NCBI GenBank assembly: GCA_963826515.1
Contig: CAWGXI010000006.1
Coordinates: 310,001-374,000, forward strand
DNA: 64,000 bases
Direction of reading: 5' to 3'
DNA from: DATFVJ01 sp963826515
Lineage (GTDB): Bacteria; Actinomycetota; Actinomycetes; Streptosporangiales; Streptosporangiaceae
Part shown: positions 61,358 to 64,000 of the stretch, piece by piece
Position numbering within the stretch: the first letter of the stretch is position 1
How the letters are laid out: each line of letters begins with the position of its first letter
Made by a program: the position numbers and the translations under genes
Notes under the pieces: generated by a model
The model's input: the letters and a program-made list of their open reading frames with translations, nothing else
Told to the model about the DNA's origin: nothing
Databases searched by the model: none

Positions 61358-63499
61358 TCAGGATGTGACGGCCCCGTCGGCCGCGGTATCAATGATCCAG
61401 GCGGTGATAATGGCTTCTTCCCGCCATGCCGCGTAGCGCCCGCTCGGACCGCCGTGACCGGCGCCCATCTGCGTTTTCAGCAGGAATGGCCCGCCACGTG
61501 CCTCGCCACGGAGCCGGGCGATCCATTTGGCCGGTTCGTGGTAGAGCACGCGGGTGTCGTTCAGGCTGGCGGTCGCGAGGATCGGCGGGTAGCGCTTGGT
61601 TGTGATGTTCTCATACGGCGTGTAGCCCTTCATGTAGGCGTACACGGCAGGGTCGTGCAGCGGGTCGCCCCATTCCTCCCATTCCGCGACGGTCAGTGGC
61701 AGCTCGGGATCGAGGATGGTGGTCAGCGCGTCCACGAAGGGGACCTGGGCGGCGATTCCGCCGAAGGCCGATGGCGCGAGGTTGACCGCCGCGCCTACAA
61801 GCAGCCCGCCGGCGGATCCGCCCCTCGCTATAAGCCGGCCGGGTGAGGTCCAGCCGGCCGCGGCGAGGTGCTGCGCGGATGCGATGAAGTCGGTGAAACT
61901 GTTGCGCTTCGACAGCAGCTTGCCGTCTTCGTACCAGCGGCGTCCCATCTCGCCGCCGCCGCGCACGTGGGCGATGGCCACGACGAATCCGCGTTCGAGC
62001 AGGGACAGCCGGGGGATGGAGAAGGCCGGGTCGCTGCACGCCTCGTAGCTACCGTAGCCGTGCAGCACGCAGGGGGCGCTGCCGTTACGCGGGATCGCGC
62101 GGCTGCAGACGATCGAGATGGGCACCCGGGTGCCATCGGCGGCGACAGCCCATTCCCGGTACTGGACGTAGCCGTCGGGATCGTAGGGTGCCTGGCCCGG
62201 GGCGGCGAGGACCGGTGTCCGCTTCAGCAGGGTCAGCGATCCCGTCTCCAGATCGCATTGATAGATGGACGCAGGAGTGACCAGCGAGGTATAGCGCAGC
62301 CGGAAAGTGTCAGTGGCATATTCGGGGTTGGCCGCGGGCGTGACGGTATAGAGGGATTCGGCGAACGGGACATCTCGCATGGTGCCCGTGGCGTCGATGA
62401 TACCCAGGCCGGTGCGGCCTTCCCGGCGGAAATGCACGACGATGTGATCTTGGAATGCGTCGGCGCCAAGCAGGCGGGTGCCGCCGCGATGGGCGATCAG
62501 CGGCGTCCAGGCCGCCGGGTTCGCTGGCTCGGCCGTAGCGAGCTCGAAGTTCTCCGCGCCGTCGTTGTGCAGAATGATCAGGCGGTTCTTGCCTCCAGGG
62601 AGCCCCTGGTGGCCGACCTGGTATTCGATGCCTTGGCGGCGGGGGGCCACCGCGATGAACTCGCCAGCCGGGTCGGTCGCCGCAAGGAAACGCACCTCGC
62701 TGGTCACGGCGCTGCGTGAGGTGATCAGCAGATAGCCGCGGCTGCGGGTCAGTCTGACCGCGACCGAGAAGCGCCGGTCAGCCTCCTCGAAAACGACCAC
62801 GTCAGCGGCGGCCGCCGTGCCGATCTTGTGCCGCCAGACTCGGTAAGGGCGCCACGCCTTGTCGACGGTGACGTAGAAAAGGGTGGAGCCATCCGCGGAC
62901 CACGCGCTGCCGTAGGACACGTTAGGGATCTCGTCGGCGAGCAGATCACCGGTCGTCAGATCCTTGACCCGCAGCGTGTAGCGTTCGTCGCCACGGAAAT
63001 CGGCGGAGTAGGCGAGCAGCCCGCCGTCAGTGCTGACGTCAAAGGTGCCGAGGGCGAAGTATCCGGATCCGCCTGCTGCCTCGTTGCCGTCAAGCAGCAC
63101 TTCCTCGCCAGGCAGCGGCAGGCCGCTGTCAGCCGGCGGCAGTGTTTCGCCGGGGGCCGCGGCGCTGCGGCAGCGGATCGCGTACTGCTGGCCTTCCACC
63201 GTCCTGGCGTAGTACCACCAGCCGTCCTCGCGGACGGGAACAGATAGATCGGTCTGTTTGGTCCGGCCCTTGATCTCCGCGTAGATGGTTTCCCGCAGCA
63301 CTGCAAGGTGCGCGGTGGCCGCGTCGGTATGGGCGTTCTCCGCTGTCAGATACGCGACCGTATCGGCGTTGGCGGGGTCGGCAAGCCACGCATACGGGTC
63401 AGCGATCGTGTCGCCGTGATAGGTGCGCTCGGCCAGCACCCGCTTCGCCGTGGGCGCGGCCAGGTCGACGGCCCCATCCCGCTTCGTCTCATCCGCCAC
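61358..63499 (-). CDS. S9A prolyl-oligopeptidase family / oligopeptidase B-like
   Basis: 713 residues. N-terminal beta-propeller (residues ~60-430) with start AERTYHGDTIADPYAWLADP (family hallmark P-Y-x-W-L). C-terminal alpha/beta hydrolase: VLHGYGSYEACSDPAFSIPR, AHVRGGGEMGRRWYEDGKLL SKRNSFTDF, Ser in ARGGSAGGLLVGAAVN, Asp in LATASLNDTRV, His in MGAGHGGPSGR. Cleaves short peptides, often after basic residues; no signal peptide, so cytoplasmic. GTG start. Confidence 0.94.
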   Translation of the reverse strand: MADETKRDGAVDLAAPTAKRVLAERTYHGDTIADPYAWLADPANADTVAYLTAENAHTDAATAHLAVLRETIYAEIKGRTKQTDLSVPVREDGWWYYARTVEGQQYAIRCRSAAAPGETLPPADSGLPLPGEEVLLDGNEAAGGSGYFALGTFDVSTDGGLLAYSADFRGDERYTLRVKDLTTGDLLADEIPNVSYGSAWSADGSTLFYVTVDKAWRPYRVWRHKIGTAAAADVVVFEEADRRFSVAVRLTRSRGYLLITSRSAVTSEVRFLAATDPAGEFIAVAPRRQGIEYQVGHQGLPGGKNRLIILHNDGAENFELATAEPANPAAWTPLIAHRGGTRLLGADAFQDHIVVHFRREGRTGLGIIDATGTMRDVPFAESLYTVTPAANPEYATDTFRLRYTSLVTPASIYQCDLETGSLTLLKRTPVLAAPGQAPYDPDGYVQYREWAVAADGTRVPISIVCSRAIPRNGSAPCVLHGYGSYEACSDPAFSIPRLSLLERGFVVAIAHVRGGGEMGRRWYEDGKLLSKRNSFTDFIASAQHLAAAGWTSPGRLIARGGSAGGLLVGAAVNLAPSAFGGIAAQVPFVDALTTILDPELPLTVAEWEEWGDPLHDPAVYAYMKGYTPYENITTKRYPPILATASLNDTRVLYHEPAKWIARLRGEARGGPFLLKTQMGAGHGGPSGRYAAWREEAIITAWIIDTAADGAVTS

Positions 63500-63510
63500 G
63501 ATGGCTGAGT

Positions 63511-63744
63511 CTAGGCCGCCGTGGCGAGGTGCCCGTCGACGAGCTGGCTAAGCGCGCCCCCGCGAACACGTCCGGCGGCGGCCTCGTGGGCCAGGCCGCA
63601 CTCGGCCGCGAAGGTGGCGAAGTCGGCCTCCGCGCCGGTGGCCTCCACCAGATCGAAGTCCCCATCGCGGAACTCGTCGGTGCAGTACAGGTCACCCAAC
63701 TCCCGCTGCTGGGCGAACTGGCGCCTGAACCACCAGCGTTCCAC
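63511..63744 (-). CDS. Short hypothetical protein, possibly partial
   Basis: 77 residues from GTG: WWFRRQFAQQRELGDLYCTD EF, then DFDLVEATGAEADFATFAAE CG and a short tail. The composition is protein-like with a helical acid-rich centre, but I recognise no family and the frame upstream contains no clear start with ribosome binding site. It could be the end of a gene whose 5' part is lost. Confidence 0.35.
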   Translation of the reverse strand: MERWWFRRQFAQQRELGDLYCTDEFRDGDFDLVEATGAEADFATFAAECGLAHEAAAGRVRGGALSQLVDGHLATAA

Positions 63745-63865
63745 CTCGGCGGATCCGCGCGTGGTACGTCAGGTGCGATCCAGGTCACTGAATCATCGTG
63801 CTGCCCGCCCGGGCGGTCGCAATCAGATTTACCGGCTCGGTGGCACGATGGCCGCTACCGCGCGG

Positions 63866-63904
63866 ATGGCTATGGACGCGGATGGCTAATGGCTATGGAC
63901 GCGG
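63866..63904. repeat. 23-bp-period direct repeat near window end
   Basis: ATGGCTATGGACGCGG occurs at 63866-63881 and 63889-63904, a tandem duplication with a 23-base period. It lies in DNA without a recognised gene. Confidence 0.8.
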
Positions 63905-64000
63905 ATGCCTGTGGCGCGCGGGAGGCGCAGCCGCGGATTGCGCCTGCGTAATAAGGTGATTGTGGTTGTTTTACGGCAATTCATTACCATATCCTCCTCT

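Noticed and set aside
63940..64000. AT-rich end of the window as a possible att site or tRNA end
   Set aside because: No tRNA cloverleaf or repeat pair is visible; the sequence is cut by the window edge.

Overview
The window is high-GC actinobacterial DNA. The organism is probably a soil filamentous or Streptosporangiales-like actinomycete. Evidence: a complete cvnABCD conservon, DUF1206, DUF2332, DUF5302, DUF1876 and DUF6458 proteins, an F420-type LLM oxidoreductase, a WS/DGAT acyltransferase, a Bpa-like proteasome-activator protein, and very GC-rich third codon positions. No rRNA, tRNA, CRISPR array or intact insertion sequence was found.

Region 1 (1-27 kb) mixes intact genes with many decayed ones. 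It holds a Co-type nitrile hydratase operon (beta, alpha, and a frameshifted accessory gene). Intact genes include AlkA-like glycosylase, PaaI thioesterase, truncated haemoglobin, FMN reductase, GH25 lysozyme, a small membrane protein with CsbD, DUF1206, STAS, NifX-like, TetR, SGNH lipase and a DinB-fold protein. Between them lie remnants of a DUF885 peptidase, rhodanese, IS3 transposase, Crp/Fnr, amidohydrolase, FadD, LuxR, SDR, methyltransferase, P450, LAL regulator and GNAT.

Region 2 (26-38 kb) has HdeD-SHOCT, DUF6458 and small stress-type membrane proteins, then the intact cvnABCD conservon. After it come remnants on the minus strand: patatin, APC permease, carboxymuconolactone decarboxylase, GalT-like, DUF4239 and DUF2332.

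Region 3 (38-45 kb) has a VOC protein, a secreted trypsin-like lipoprotein, and a tightly coupled cupin / APH-like kinase / methyltransferase operon. Three perfect 14-bp palindromes lie upstream of the cupin, next to a divergent TetR gene that is truncated. Nudix, ABM-like, glycolipid-binding and GNAT genes follow.

Region 4 (45-64 kb) is mostly intact: GH15, FUSC, LLM oxidoreductase, WS/DGAT, LON-domain protein, a TPP-riboswitch-controlled NCS1 transporter with a downstream APH-like kinase, a secreted beta-helix protein, DUF1876, Bpa-like, zinc alcohol dehydrogenase, alpha/beta hydrolase and an S9 oligopeptidase.

The best leads are the TPP-riboswitch transporter-kinase pair, the triple-palindrome cupin/kinase/methyltransferase operon with its broken regulator, and the concentration of about two dozen broken genes in the first two thirds of the window. 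Frameshifts were read by joining family-like segments across frames by eye. Sequencing or assembly indels remain an alternative for those with no other lesion.
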